From positions 558,001-622,000 of the forward strand of contig CAVXBV010000007.1 of NCBI GenBank assembly GCA_963760125.1: a stretch of 64,000 nucleotides of DNA. The letters are read 5' to 3'. Positions 41,508 to 49,834 of this stretch are shown here, one piece after another (the stretch's first letter is position 1; each line of letters starts with the position of its first letter). Made by a program: the position numbers and the translations under genes. The notes beneath the pieces were generated by a model, which searched no databases, was not told the DNA's origin, and saw only the letters and a list, made by a program, of their open reading frames with translations. Origin of the DNA: RYN-111 sp963760125 (GTDB taxonomy: Bacteria; Actinomycetota; Actinomycetes; Mycobacteriales; SCTD01).

Positions 41508-42382
41508 GCCTCGAGCCGCTCCACGGCGCCCTCGGCTCCGTGGCGCGGTCCCACCTCTGTCAGCACCATGGCCGCGAGCACGAACGCGGCTCCGAGCAGG
41601 GCGCGTGGCCCGAGCACCTCTCCGGCCAGCAGCACCGCGAACAGCCCACCGAAGACCGGCTCCATCGTCATGATGACCGCCGCCCGGGTCGGTGCGAGGT
41701 GGGCCTGCGCCCACGTCTGCACGACGAAGGCCAGGGCGGTGGCCGCCAGGGCGGTGAGCGCGATGGCTCCCCACGTCGTGGCGTCCGGCGGGACGACCAG
41801 ACCGCCGGGCAGGGCGACGAGGCCGCACAGCACCGTGGTGGTCAGCAGCTGCACCACGGCGAGCCCGAAGGCGTCGTACGACGGGGACCACCGTCCGAGG
41901 CCGACGATGTGCAGCGCGAAGGCGGCGGCGCACCCGAGCGTCAGCAGCTCACCGCCACCGATCGAGAACCCCTTGAGCGACAGCAGACCGAGGCCGAGCG
42001 TGGCGATAGCGACCGCAGCCCAGGCGAGCCGGTCGGGGGCCTGTCGCAGCAGCAGAGCAGCCCCGAGGGGGGTCAGCACGACGAACATGCCGGTGATGAA
42101 GCCGCTGACCGCCGCGCTCGTGTGCTGCAGCCCCAGGGTCTGCAGGAGGTAGCCGGCACCCAGAGCGAGTCCGAGCAGCAGGCCGACGCGGCGTCCGGAG
42201 GCTCCCAGGGAAGCGACCGAGCGCGGGCGCAGGACCAGCATCGCGAGGGTGGCCAGGCCGAAGCGCCAGGTGAGGAAGTCCGTGACCGGCATGCGCTCGA
42301 CAGCGTCCTTGACGACGACGAAGGTCGATCCCCAGATCGCGGTGACCCCGACCAGCGCCAGGGTCGGGCTCCGCAGGATCAC
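41504..42382 (-). CDS. EamA-family (DMT) transporter
   Basis: A 292-residue membrane protein from GTG 42382, overlapping the endonuclease IV stop by 4 nt. Ten transmembrane helices form two EamA repeats: the first opens with LALVGVTAIWGSTFVVVKDAVERMP and the second with GGGELLTLGCAAAFALHIVGLG. PxFGGLFAVLLAGE near helix 9 is the usual DMT motif. Exporters of amino acids or metabolites are common in this family; the substrate is unknown. Confidence 0.85.
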   Translation of the reverse strand: MILRSPTLALVGVTAIWGSTFVVVKDAVERMPVTDFLTWRFGLATLAMLVLRPRSVASLGASGRRVGLLLGLALGAGYLLQTLGLQHTSAAVSGFITGMFVVLTPLGAALLLRQAPDRLAWAAVAIATLGLGLLSLKGFSIGGGELLTLGCAAAFALHIVGLGRWSPSYDAFGLAVVQLLTTTVLCGLVALPGGLVVPPDATTWGAIALTALAATALAFVVQTWAQAHLAPTRAAVIMTMEPVFGGLFAVLLAGEVLGPRALLGAAFVLAAMVLTEVGPRHGAEGAVERLEA

Positions 42383-43242
42383 GCGTCGCGCAGGGTGCAG
42401 AGCAGCTCGATGTCGCGACGGTGCGCCGTCGCGTCGCCGGGGGTCTCGACGACGACCGGGACGCCCCGGGTGGCCGGGTGGCGGAAGAGCTCGCTGAAGG
42501 GGTCCTTGCCGATCTGGCCCTCGCCGATCGTTTCGTGACGGTCGCGCAAGGATCCGAGCGGGTCCTTGGAGTCGTTGGCGTGGACCAACCCCAGCCGACC
42601 CCGCCCTACCGCGCGTACGAGAGCGTCGAGGGTCTTCTTCATGCCGCCGGGAGCGGCCAGGTCGTGACCGGCCGCGAAGGCGTGGCAGGTGTCGAGGCAG
42701 ACGCCGAGCAGTGGGTGATCGTCGAGCTGGGCGAAGTACGGCGCGAGGTCCTGCACCGTGGCGGCGAGGGCCTGGCCGCCACCTGCCGTGGGCTCGATGA
42801 GCAGCCGGGGGCCGTCCTCGGGACAGGCTTCGAGCACCGGGAGCAGGTGCTCGCGCAGCTGAGCCATGGCCTCGTCGCGATGTGCCCCGGCGACCGCGCT
42901 CCCAGCGTGCACGACCACGCCGAGCGCACCGATCTCGGAGCCGCGGTGCATGGCGTGCGCGACCGCGTCGACGGACTTGCGGAGCGTCGCCTCCGTGGGT
43001 GAGCCGAAGTTCACCAGGTAGGGGGCGTGGACGTACGCCGGCACGGACCGCTCGGCGCACAGCGAACGGAACTCAGCGTCCTTCGCCGGGTCGCCCGGGG
43101 AGGGGGCCCACCCGCGCGGGTTGGACACGAAGACCTGGACGGCGTAGGCGCCGATCTCCTCGGCGTAGGCGAGTCCCTTGACCAGTCCTCCGGAAACAGG
43201 GACGTGGGCGCCCACGGCAGAGGGCTTGCGGGGAGGCACCAC
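42379..43242 (-). CDS. nfo: Endonuclease IV (AP endonuclease)
   Basis: A 287-residue TIM-barrel enzyme. GAHVPVSGGL (first His ligand), VSNPRGW, YVHAPYLVNFGSP, VVVHAGSAVAG, LLIEPTAGGG, CLDTCHAFAAGHDL, LVHANDSKDPLGSLRDRHETIGEGQIG and VVVETPG are the zinc-site and DNA-binding motifs in order. It cleaves DNA 5' to abasic sites in base excision repair. The start is the first of two GTG codons at 43242. The EamA gene is translationally coupled behind it. Confidence 0.95.
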   Translation of the reverse strand: MVPPRKPSAVGAHVPVSGGLVKGLAYAEEIGAYAVQVFVSNPRGWAPSPGDPAKDAEFRSLCAERSVPAYVHAPYLVNFGSPTEATLRKSVDAVAHAMHRGSEIGALGVVVHAGSAVAGAHRDEAMAQLREHLLPVLEACPEDGPRLLIEPTAGGGQALAATVQDLAPYFAQLDDHPLLGVCLDTCHAFAAGHDLAAPGGMKKTLDALVRAVGRGRLGLVHANDSKDPLGSLRDRHETIGEGQIGKDPFSELFRHPATRGVPVVVETPGDATAHRRDIELLCTLRDA

Positions 43243-43287
43243 GACAGGGTGCCAGACGGCACAGGTCGTTGGGGCACGCAGGGTGGG

Positions 43288-45153
43288 TCAGAAGACGTAG
43301 AGCCGAACGGAGGCACCGCGCTTGACCACCTTGCCGCCCTCCGGGTCCTGCGAGACGACCTTTCCGGGACCGCGGGGGAACCGGCTCACCTTGACCTGCA
43401 GGCCCAGGGCCTCCAGGGCGGTGCGGGCGTCGGCCTCCTTCTTGCCCGTCACGTCGGGCACCGTGACGACGTCGGGACCCTTGCTCACGGTCAGGGTGAT
43501 GGTCGAGCCCCGGTCTGCCGTGCCGTCCTTGGGGTCCTGACGCAGGACGATGCCCTTGCCGACCTTGTCGCTGAACTCCTGGTTCAGGCCCACCTGGAAG
43601 CCTAGGGCCGTGAGGCTGCGCTGGGCATCGGCTTGTGGCCGTCCGGTGAAGTCAGGGACCTCGACCGGCTCCTTGCCCTTGGACAGCACTAGGCGCACCA
43701 CGGTGCCCTGACGGAGCTTGGTCCCCGAGCCGGGGGCGGTGCTCAGGACCAGACCCGTGGCCACCGTCTGGCTGTACTGGCTGGTCGTCTGCGGCGACAC
43801 CTTCAGCCCCAGGTCGTCCAGGGCCTTCGTGGCGGCGGCGACGTCCTTGCCGGCGACGTCGGGCACGACGCGGCGATCAGGGCCCTTGGACAGGACCAGG
43901 GTGACGCTGCCGTCCTTGCGGACGCGCCCGCCGGGCTCAGGGTCCTGCTCCAGGACCAGGCCCGCACCGACCGTCTCGCTGAACTCCGACGGGCCCTGCC
44001 GGTCGGTCAGCCCGGCCTGCTTCAGCTTCGCCTCCGCCTCCGCCAGGGTGAGCGTGACGACCGAGGGGGCCTGGGTGTAGCGGAAGCTGCCGAGGTAGTA
44101 GCCGGTGCCCAGGGCGCCGAGGGCGAGCACCAGGACGACGAGCAGCGCGATCAGTCCGCGCCGCCGGCGACGCGGACGGGGCGGGGTCACCGGGACCTGA
44201 TCGGTGCGCAGCGGGGGAGCGGTGACGGTCGACGGCCGCGGCACCATGAGGGTGCGGTGCTCGGCCGCCGGCACCGGCTCGGTCGGGTCCGGCAGGTGGC
44301 GCTGGACCGCGAGCAGCGCGGCGTGGAAGGCACTGCCGTCGAGGGGACGCGCCTCGGGGTCGCGTCGCGTGGCCCGGACGACCAGCTCGTCCAGCGCCGC
44401 GGGCACTCCTTCGACCGCGGACGACGGCGGGGGAACGTCCTGGTGCACGTGCTGGTAGGCCACGGACAGCGGCGTCTGGCCGCCGTACGGCGGGGTGCCG
44501 GTGAGCAGCTCCCAGAGCACCACACCCGCGGCGTAGACGTCGGTCCGCGCATCGGCGTCGCCCGACTGCACCTGCTCCGGGGCGAGGTAGGCGACGGTCC
44601 CGATGAGCATGCCGGTGGTCTGGGTGACGGTGCTGCTCTCGACCGCCCGCGCCAGGCCGAAGTCGGCCACCTTGATGCGGCCGTCGTCGGCGACGAGGAC
44701 GTTCTCAGGCTTGATGTCGCGATGGACGAGCCCCGCGGCGTGGGCGGCGCTCAGCGCGCGGAGGACCGGCTCCATGAGCGCCACAGCACGCGCCGGCGGT
44801 TGGGGGCCGCGCTCCTGCAGGAACTGGCGCAGCGTGATCCCGCGCACGTGCTCCATCACCAGGTAGGCGAGGCCGGTGGCCGGGTCCGTGCCCTGGTCGT
44901 AGACGGCGACCACCTCAGCGGCCTGCACGCGGGCGGAGGCTTGCGCTTCGCGGGTGAAGCGGGCCACGAAGTCGGGGTCCTCGGCGAGGGCGCGGCTCAT
45001 CACCTTCACCGCGACGACGCGGTCGAGGCGGGTGTCGGTGCCCTGGTAGACCGTGGCCATCCCGCCGCGGGCGATGAACGCGTCCACGCGGTAGCGCCCG
45101 TCCAGCAGCAGCCCGAGGAGGGGCGCAGCGGTCTCCTGCTCCGTGGCATCCAT
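43288..45153 (-). CDS. pknB: PASTA-domain Ser/Thr protein kinase (PknB type)
   Basis: A 621-residue receptor kinase from ATG 45153; the upstream frame extension lacks support. The kinase domain covers residues 20-280: IARGGMATVY, Lys50 in VAVKVM, HRDIKPEN (144-151), DFG (164-166) and a Thr-rich activation loop (STVTQTTGMLIGT). A basic juxtamembrane stretch (RPRRRRRG) and one transmembrane helix follow near 337-358. Four PASTA domains fill the rest. PASTA domains bind peptidoglycan fragments or lipid II, and the kinase controls cell-wall growth and division. TAGACT 10 nt before the ATG suggests a short-leader promoter. Confidence 0.95.
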   Translation of the reverse strand: MDATEQETAAPLLGLLLDGRYRVDAFIARGGMATVYQGTDTRLDRVVAVKVMSRALAEDPDFVARFTREAQASARVQAAEVVAVYDQGTDPATGLAYLVMEHVRGITLRQFLQERGPQPPARAVALMEPVLRALSAAHAAGLVHRDIKPENVLVADDGRIKVADFGLARAVESSTVTQTTGMLIGTVAYLAPEQVQSGDADARTDVYAAGVVLWELLTGTPPYGGQTPLSVAYQHVHQDVPPPSSAVEGVPAALDELVVRATRRDPEARPLDGSAFHAALLAVQRHLPDPTEPVPAAEHRTLMVPRPSTVTAPPLRTDQVPVTPPRPRRRRRGLIALLVVLVLALGALGTGYYLGSFRYTQAPSVVTLTLAEAEAKLKQAGLTDRQGPSEFSETVGAGLVLEQDPEPGGRVRKDGSVTLVLSKGPDRRVVPDVAGKDVAAATKALDDLGLKVSPQTTSQYSQTVATGLVLSTAPGSGTKLRQGTVVRLVLSKGKEPVEVPDFTGRPQADAQRSLTALGFQVGLNQEFSDKVGKGIVLRQDPKDGTADRGSTITLTVSKGPDVVTVPDVTGKKEADARTALEALGLQVKVSRFPRGPGKVVSQDPEGGKVVKRGASVRLYVF

Positions 45154-45163
45154 GACGCCACCG

Positions 45164-45169
45164 AGTCTA
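45164..45169 (-). promoter_or_regulatory. -10 element upstream of the PASTA kinase
   Basis: TAGACT on the minus strand lies 10 nt before ATG 45153, giving a leader of only a few nucleotides. Confidence 0.45.
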
Positions 45170-45205
45170 GGTCGCACGGGGGGGCTCACCGGGTCAGGCG
45201 CGCGC

Positions 45206-46186
45206 TCAGCGGAACCGCGCCTGCAGCAGGTGGACGTTCTTGATGTACTGGTGCGTCTGTGGCAGCAGGCCCTTGGCCCGGATCGAGCCGAGCCCCTGGT
45301 AGTAGCCGGCGAGGGCCTTGTCGGTGCTCCCGGTCGCGCGCAGCAGGTCACGCAGCAGCACGACTCCTGCCTCGACGTTGTCGGACGTCTTGAGCAGGTC
45401 GAAGGTCCTGCCGTGCAGGCGCCCCAGGGACCGACCCGTGCTCGGCAGCACCTGCATCACCCCGATCGCGTCGACAGGCGAGACGACCCGCTGCTGGAAC
45501 CCGCTCTCCTGGTAGGCGAGCGCGAGAGCCAGGTGGGCGGGGACGCCGTACCGCTGGGCGGTCCGGCGGATCAGCACCCGCACGGCGGCCTTGCTGGGCA
45601 GCGAGCGCGCACGCAGGACCGCGCGGTGGTGCGCAGCGGACGCGGCGACCGACCCCCCGACCGACCCCCCGACCGTCGGTGTCGCGGCCGCGACCACCGA
45701 CGCGGCCCTCACCGTCGCTGGGTAGCTGAGGCGCTGCCCGATGACGATGGTCGTACGACGCAGGTGGTTGCGCGTGACGAGGGCAGCGACGGTGGTCTGC
45801 CAGCGGCGCGCGAGCACCGTCAGGTTGTCGCCCGGCCGGACGACGTGCACCTTGGAGACCACGCGGGTGGCAGCGGCGGCAGGGCGCGGCCCGGACGTGG
45901 CCTTCGTGCCGGGCAGCCGCAGCAGCGCACCCTCGACGATGAGGTCGCTGCGCAAGGCGTTGAGGCGCTTGAGCTCGGCGACGCTGGTCTGGTGGCGCAG
46001 CGCCAGGTGGCTCAGGGTGTCGCCGCGGACGATCTTCACCAGGTGCCCGGTGGCGCCGCCCGGTGCGGCGGCGGTGACGACGGCGGCGGTGGCGAGCACG
46101 AGGGCACCGGCCCGGAGGCCGCGGCGGGAACGTGCGGGCACGCTGACGCGGAGGTGCCGGAGCTGGCGGAGGTGGTCGTGGAGCAT
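45206..46186 (-). CDS. Secreted LysM/SLT lytic transglycosylase
   Basis: A 326-residue protein. It has an N-terminal signal (residues 20-46), two LysM domains (VKIVRGDTLSHLALRHQTSVAELKRLN and VHVVRPGDNLTVLARRWQTTVAALVTRN), a GGSVGGSV linker encoded by a short DNA repeat and a C-terminal SLT domain. The catalytic Glu is in AYQESGF; GVMQVLPSTG and AGYYQGLGS are the other SLT motifs. LysM holds the enzyme on peptidoglycan while SLT cleaves the glycan strand. It lies 52 bp upstream of the PASTA kinase on the same strand. Confidence 0.9.
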   Translation of the reverse strand: MLHDHLRQLRHLRVSVPARSRRGLRAGALVLATAAVVTAAAPGGATGHLVKIVRGDTLSHLALRHQTSVAELKRLNALRSDLIVEGALLRLPGTKATSGPRPAAAATRVVSKVHVVRPGDNLTVLARRWQTTVAALVTRNHLRRTTIVIGQRLSYPATVRAASVVAAATPTVGGSVGGSVAASAAHHRAVLRARSLPSKAAVRVLIRRTAQRYGVPAHLALALAYQESGFQQRVVSPVDAIGVMQVLPSTGRSLGRLHGRTFDLLKTSDNVEAGVVLLRDLLRATGSTDKALAGYYQGLGSIRAKGLLPQTHQYIKNVHLLQARFR

Positions 46187-46302
46187 GACGAGCCTTCGTT
46201 CGATGGATCCCCGCCGAGCACCCTAGGGCGGGTGGGACTGGTGTGGCAAGTGTGACGGGTGGGACGTGGCGGCCACGTGGGTCTGCACACCTCTGTGCGC
46301 AG

Positions 46303-46308
46303 TAGAGT
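46303..46308 (+). promoter_or_regulatory. -10 element upstream of thiG
   Basis: TAGAGT lies 10 nt before ATG 46319. The small hairpin gcaca-cctc-tgtgc (46287-46300) lies just upstream. No TPP riboswitch is present. Confidence 0.4.
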
Positions 46309-46318
46309 CGAGCGCGAC

Positions 46319-47098
46319 ATGAGTGCACCTGACAGCCCGCTGGTCGTCGCCGGGCGCACGTTCACCAGCCGTTTGCTCGTGGGCACCGGCAAGTTCCGCT
46401 CGCACGAGATGATGCGCGAGGCCCTGCTGGCCTCCGGCGCGGACGTCGTGACCGTCGCCCTGCGGCGGGTGGACCTCACCCAGGCGGGTCAGGGTGATGT
46501 CCTGGACTTCGTTCCGCCGACCATGACGCTGCTCCCCAACACGAGCGGCGCGGTCGACGCCGACGAGGCGGTCCGGCTGGCCCGGCTCGGTCGCGCCGCG
46601 ACCGGCGCCGACCTCGTCAAGCTCGAGGTCACCCCTGACCCGCGCACCCTGGCGCCGGACCCGATCGAGACGCTGCGGGCCGCCGAGCGGCTGGTCGCCG
46701 AGGGCTTCGTCGTGCTGCCCTACTGCTCGGCCGACCCCGTGCTGTGCCGCCACCTCGAGGAGGCCGGCTGCGCGACGGTGATGCCGCTCGGCGCGTGGAT
46801 CGGCAGCAACCGCGGGCTGCGGACCCGCGATGCCATCGAGGTCATCGTCGCGCAGGCAGGCGTCCCGGTCGTCGTGGACGCCGGGCTCGGCGTCCCGAGC
46901 GACGCCGCGGAGGCGATGGAGATCGGCGCCGACGCCGTCCTGGTCAACACGGCCATCGCCGTCGCGCAGGACCCGGTGCTGATGGCACGCGCCTTCGCCC
47001 TCGCCACCCAGGCGGGGCGGATGGGCTTCCTCGCGGGCCGGGGGGCGGTCCTCGAGGGCGCCGAGGCCAGCAGCCCGCTCACCGGGTTCCTGTCGTGA
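46319..47098 (+). CDS. thiG: Thiazole synthase ThiG
   Basis: A 259-residue TIM-barrel protein. LLVGTGKFRSHEMMREALLASGADVVTVALRRV is the start, Lys101 in DLVKLEV forms the Schiff base with deoxyxylulose phosphate, and PVVVDAGLGVPSDAAEAMEIGADAVLVNTAIA is the phosphate-binding end. It makes the thiazole phosphate of thiamine from DXP, ThiS-thiocarboxylate and dehydroglycine. No thiS gene is seen beside it. The next gene, thiH, begins 7 nt later. Confidence 0.95.
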   Translation: MSAPDSPLVVAGRTFTSRLLVGTGKFRSHEMMREALLASGADVVTVALRRVDLTQAGQGDVLDFVPPTMTLLPNTSGAVDADEAVRLARLGRAATGADLVKLEVTPDPRTLAPDPIETLRAAERLVAEGFVVLPYCSADPVLCRHLEEAGCATVMPLGAWIGSNRGLRTRDAIEVIVAQAGVPVVVDAGLGVPSDAAEAMEIGADAVLVNTAIAVAQDPVLMARAFALATQAGRMGFLAGRGAVLEGAEASSPLTGFLS

Positions 47099-47105
47099 GG
47101 TTCCC

Positions 47106-48155
47106 GTGAGCACCGCTCCCGGCCGGTTCGCCCAGCACCTCGTCTCCGGGCCCTCGCTGGTCCCCGACATGGAGGCGCTGCTGGCACCGGGAGCGGACCT
47201 CGAGGCGCTGGCGCAGCAGGCGCGCGAGGTGACCCTGCAGCGCTTCGGTCGCGCGGTCCGGCTCTTCGCGCCGCTGTACGTCAGCAACGCCTGCTTGAGC
47301 TCCTGCACCTACTGCGGCTTCAGCAAGGGCCTGGACGTCGCCCGGAAGACGCTCACGGTCGACGAGGTCGTCGCCGAGGCGAGAACGCTGGTGGAGCAGG
47401 GGTTCCGGCACCTCCTGCTGGTCAGCGGCGAGCACCGCCTCGAGGTGAGCAAGGACTACCTGGTCGCCTGCGTCGAGGCGCTGCGCCCGCTGGTCCCGTC
47501 GTTGTCCATCGAGACGCAGACCTGGTCCGACGACACCTACGCCCGCCTGGTCGACGCAGGGTTGGAGGGGGTCGTCCACTACCAGGAGACCTACGACCGC
47601 GAGCGCTACGCCGAGGTCCACACGGCTGGGTGGAAGCGGGACTACGACCGTCGCCTCGCCTCGACCGAACGGGCCGCCGAGGCAGGCGTCCGGCGCCTGG
47701 GCATCGGCGCTCTTCTCGGACTGAGCAACGACTGGCGAGCGGACGTCCGGGCGGTGGCGGAGCACGCCGTGTGGCTGCAGAAGCACTACTGGCGCACCGA
47801 GGTGACCGTCTCGCTTCCTCGCATCAAGCCCAGCGCCTCGGGGTTCCAGCCGCTCCAGCCGGTGACGGATGCGGAGTACGTCCAGGCGATGTGCGCCCTG
47901 CGCCTGGTCGCTCCCGAGGTCGGCATCGTGCTGTCCACCCGCGAGCCTGCGGTCCTGCGCGACGGCCTGGTGCGCATTGCCGTCACGACGATGAGCGCCG
48001 GGAGCTCCACGGAGCCAGGCGGCTACCTCACCCCTGGTCAGGCCCAGGAGCAGTTCGCCATCAGCGACGAGCGGACACCGGCCGAGGTCGCCCAGATGCT
48101 CGCCGCCGCGGGGTACGAACCGGTGTGGAAGGACGCGTTCGCCCTCCGCGACTGA
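47106..48155 (+). CDS. thiH: 2-iminoacetate synthase ThiH (radical SAM tyrosine lyase)
   Basis: A 349-residue radical SAM enzyme. Cys63, Cys67 and Cys70 in CLSSCTYCGF bind the 4Fe-4S cluster. The HLLLVSGEH motif, VVHYQETYDRERYAEVH and SLPRIKPSASG match ThiH and not BioB or ThiC. It splits tyrosine into dehydroglycine and p-cresol to feed ThiG. Most aerobic actinobacteria use the flavoenzyme ThiO, so ThiH is unusual and implies thiamine synthesis under low oxygen or a transferred thiGH pair. Confidence 0.93.
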   Translation: MSTAPGRFAQHLVSGPSLVPDMEALLAPGADLEALAQQAREVTLQRFGRAVRLFAPLYVSNACLSSCTYCGFSKGLDVARKTLTVDEVVAEARTLVEQGFRHLLLVSGEHRLEVSKDYLVACVEALRPLVPSLSIETQTWSDDTYARLVDAGLEGVVHYQETYDRERYAEVHTAGWKRDYDRRLASTERAAEAGVRRLGIGALLGLSNDWRADVRAVAEHAVWLQKHYWRTEVTVSLPRIKPSASGFQPLQPVTDAEYVQAMCALRLVAPEVGIVLSTREPAVLRDGLVRIAVTTMSAGSSTEPGGYLTPGQAQEQFAISDERTPAEVAQMLAAAGYEPVWKDAFALRD

Positions 48156-48175
48156 CGACGCCTGTGCCGCCGCAG

Positions 48176-48892
48176 CTAGGCGACGACGAAGGTGCCGCGC
48201 ATGCCCTTGGACTCGTCGTCGCCCACGCCGGAGGCGTAGGTGTAGGTGCCGGCCTCGGTGAACTCCACGATGACCTCACCCTCCTTGCCCGGAGCGGTCG
48301 GGCCGACCTCCCCGAGAACGGTGCCGTCCGGACGGATGATCTCGAGCTCGTGCTCGTTCGTCTCGGAGGCGTTGGTCAGCTTGAACTCGATCTTCTCGCC
48401 CACCGTCACGCTGAGTCCGTCGAGCCCGGTGAAGGAGAAGTCCTCGGCGGTGACCTCGACCTCGCGGTCGTAGGCGGCCTCCGAGGTGGTGGTCGGGGCC
48501 GTGCCGGCCACCGTGATGGCGGTCCGGATCCCGTCGCCGGTCTGGCCGGGCTTGCACGCGACCTCGTACTCGCCAGGAGCCACGGACACCGTGAAGTCGC
48601 GGCTCGCGCCGGGGGCGATGTTCTCGACCTCGCCCACCACCTTGTCGAAGGACCCCTTCGACCCCTTGCCGTAGACGTAGACCTCCGTGGTGTCCTTGCC
48701 CGCATTGGTCACCTTGAAGTTGATCGAGCCGGACCCGAACTGGGTCGTGGCCACCTCGCAGGTGGTGTCGCCGGCGGTGACGGCCGTGGCGCTGCCCGTG
48801 CCGTTACCGGCGTCGCTGCTGCCGCAGGCCGACAGCAGGAGCGCAGAGGTGGCGCCGAGAGCGAGGAGAGGGGACAGGTGGCGTGCGGGCAT
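48176..48892 (-). CDS. EfeO-like lipoprotein with two cupredoxin domains
   Basis: A 238-residue lipoprotein (signal LLALGATSALLLSAC|GSS). Residues about 35-135 match the cupredoxin-like N-terminal domain of EfeO (CEVATTQFGSGSINFKVTNAG, EVYVYG, GEYEVACKPG). In place of the usual M75 domain it has a second plastocyanin-like domain (residues 145-238). In that domain NEHELEI and KGMRGTFVV are kept, but the copper-binding Cys and second His are replaced (YASGVGDDES). It is probably a periplasm-facing iron or copper binding partner of the EfeU permease transcribed just upstream. Confidence 0.75.
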   Translation of the reverse strand: MPARHLSPLLALGATSALLLSACGSSDAGNGTGSATAVTAGDTTCEVATTQFGSGSINFKVTNAGKDTTEVYVYGKGSKGSFDKVVGEVENIAPGASRDFTVSVAPGEYEVACKPGQTGDGIRTAITVAGTAPTTTSEAAYDREVEVTAEDFSFTGLDGLSVTVGEKIEFKLTNASETNEHELEIIRPDGTVLGEVGPTAPGKEGEVIVEFTEAGTYTYASGVGDDESKGMRGTFVVA

Positions 48893-48925
48893 GGCGGACA
48901 GGCTCCTCAGGGGTGGGGTGGGTGC

Positions 48926-49771
48926 TCAGGCCGAGACGGACTGGCGGGTGGGTGCGGTAGCGGACGGCGTACGCCCCGGACGCAGGAACAAGACCATGAC
49001 CGGCACGAGGTAGGCCAGGTAGGCCACGGCCTGCAGGACGGTGGTCGCGGGCTGGAAGTTGAAGATGCCCTTGAGCAGCGTGCCGTACCAGGAGGACGGC
49101 GGGATGGTGCTGCTCACGTCGAAGGCAAGGGTGTTCAGGCCGGGCAGGATGCCGGCCTCTTGGAGGTCGTGGACGCCGTAGCTGCAGACCCCGGCAGCGA
49201 CGATGACGAGGGCGGCGCCGGTCCAGGTGAAGAAGGCCTTGAGGTTGAGGTTGAGGGCGCCGCGGTAGAACGCCCAGCCGAGGACGACCGAGGCGAGCAG
49301 GCCGCCGAAGGCGCTCGTCGTGGACACGACCGGCTGCTGGGTGGACTGGATCGCCGACCACAGGAACAGAGCGGTTTCGAGACCCTCGCGCCCCACCGCC
49401 ACCAGGCCGGTGAGCAGGAGCGCGACGGGCCCGAGGGCCAGGGCGGTCTCGAGACGACCGTGCAGCTCGGTCTTGAGGAAGCGGGCTGTGCGTCGCATCC
49501 AGAACACCATCCAGGTGACGAAGCCCACGGCGACGAGCGACGCCACCCCACCGAAGGTCTCCTGGGCCTTGAAGCTCATGTTCGCGCTGGTGAACTGCAG
49601 GAGGGCGCCGAACGCCAGGCTGATGACGATGGCCAGACCCACCCCGCCCCAGAGCGGCTTCAGCGCGTCGCGCCGTCCGCTCTTGACCAGGTAGGCGACG
49701 AGGATCCCGACGACGAGGGACGCCTCGAGGCCCTCGCGCAGACCGATGAGGAAGGTGGGGAAGGAGAACAC
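48926..49771 (-). CDS. efeU: FTR1/EfeU-type iron permease
   Basis: A 281-residue permease from GTG 49771, with AGAAGGG eight nt upstream. Seven transmembrane helices carry two REGLE motifs (residues about 12-16 and 120-124), the RExxE iron-translocation sites of FTR1 permeases. It is the first gene of a two-gene operon with the cupredoxin lipoprotein; no DyP peroxidase EfeB is adjacent. Two DtxR/IdeR-like sites lie just upstream, so iron repression is predicted. Confidence 0.9.
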   Translation of the reverse strand: MFSFPTFLIGLREGLEASLVVGILVAYLVKSGRRDALKPLWGGVGLAIVISLAFGALLQFTSANMSFKAQETFGGVASLVAVGFVTWMVFWMRRTARFLKTELHGRLETALALGPVALLLTGLVAVGREGLETALFLWSAIQSTQQPVVSTTSAFGGLLASVVLGWAFYRGALNLNLKAFFTWTGAALVIVAAGVCSYGVHDLQEAGILPGLNTLAFDVSSTIPPSSWYGTLLKGIFNFQPATTVLQAVAYLAYLVPVMVLFLRPGRTPSATAPTRQSVSA

Positions 49772-49792
49772 GGACAAGGCCCTTCTTTCGAC

Positions 49793-49834
49793 TAAGGGCA
49801 ACCTCACCACAGTGACCGGGTAAGGGCAACCTCA
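49793..49834 (-). promoter_or_regulatory. Tandem DtxR/IdeR-like iron boxes ahead of efeU
   Basis: taagggcaacctca occurs at 49793-49806 and again at 49821-49834. Read on the minus strand each resembles the DtxR/IdeR half-site pattern TTAGGTTAGCCTAACC (about 11-12 of 19 positions for each extended site). They lie 22-63 bp upstream of the efeU start, a good position for repression by iron-loaded regulator. Confidence 0.55.

Noticed and set aside
46187..46318. TPP riboswitch upstream of thiG
   Set aside because: The conserved CTGAGA and associated THI-box blocks are absent; only a small hairpin and a -10 element are visible.
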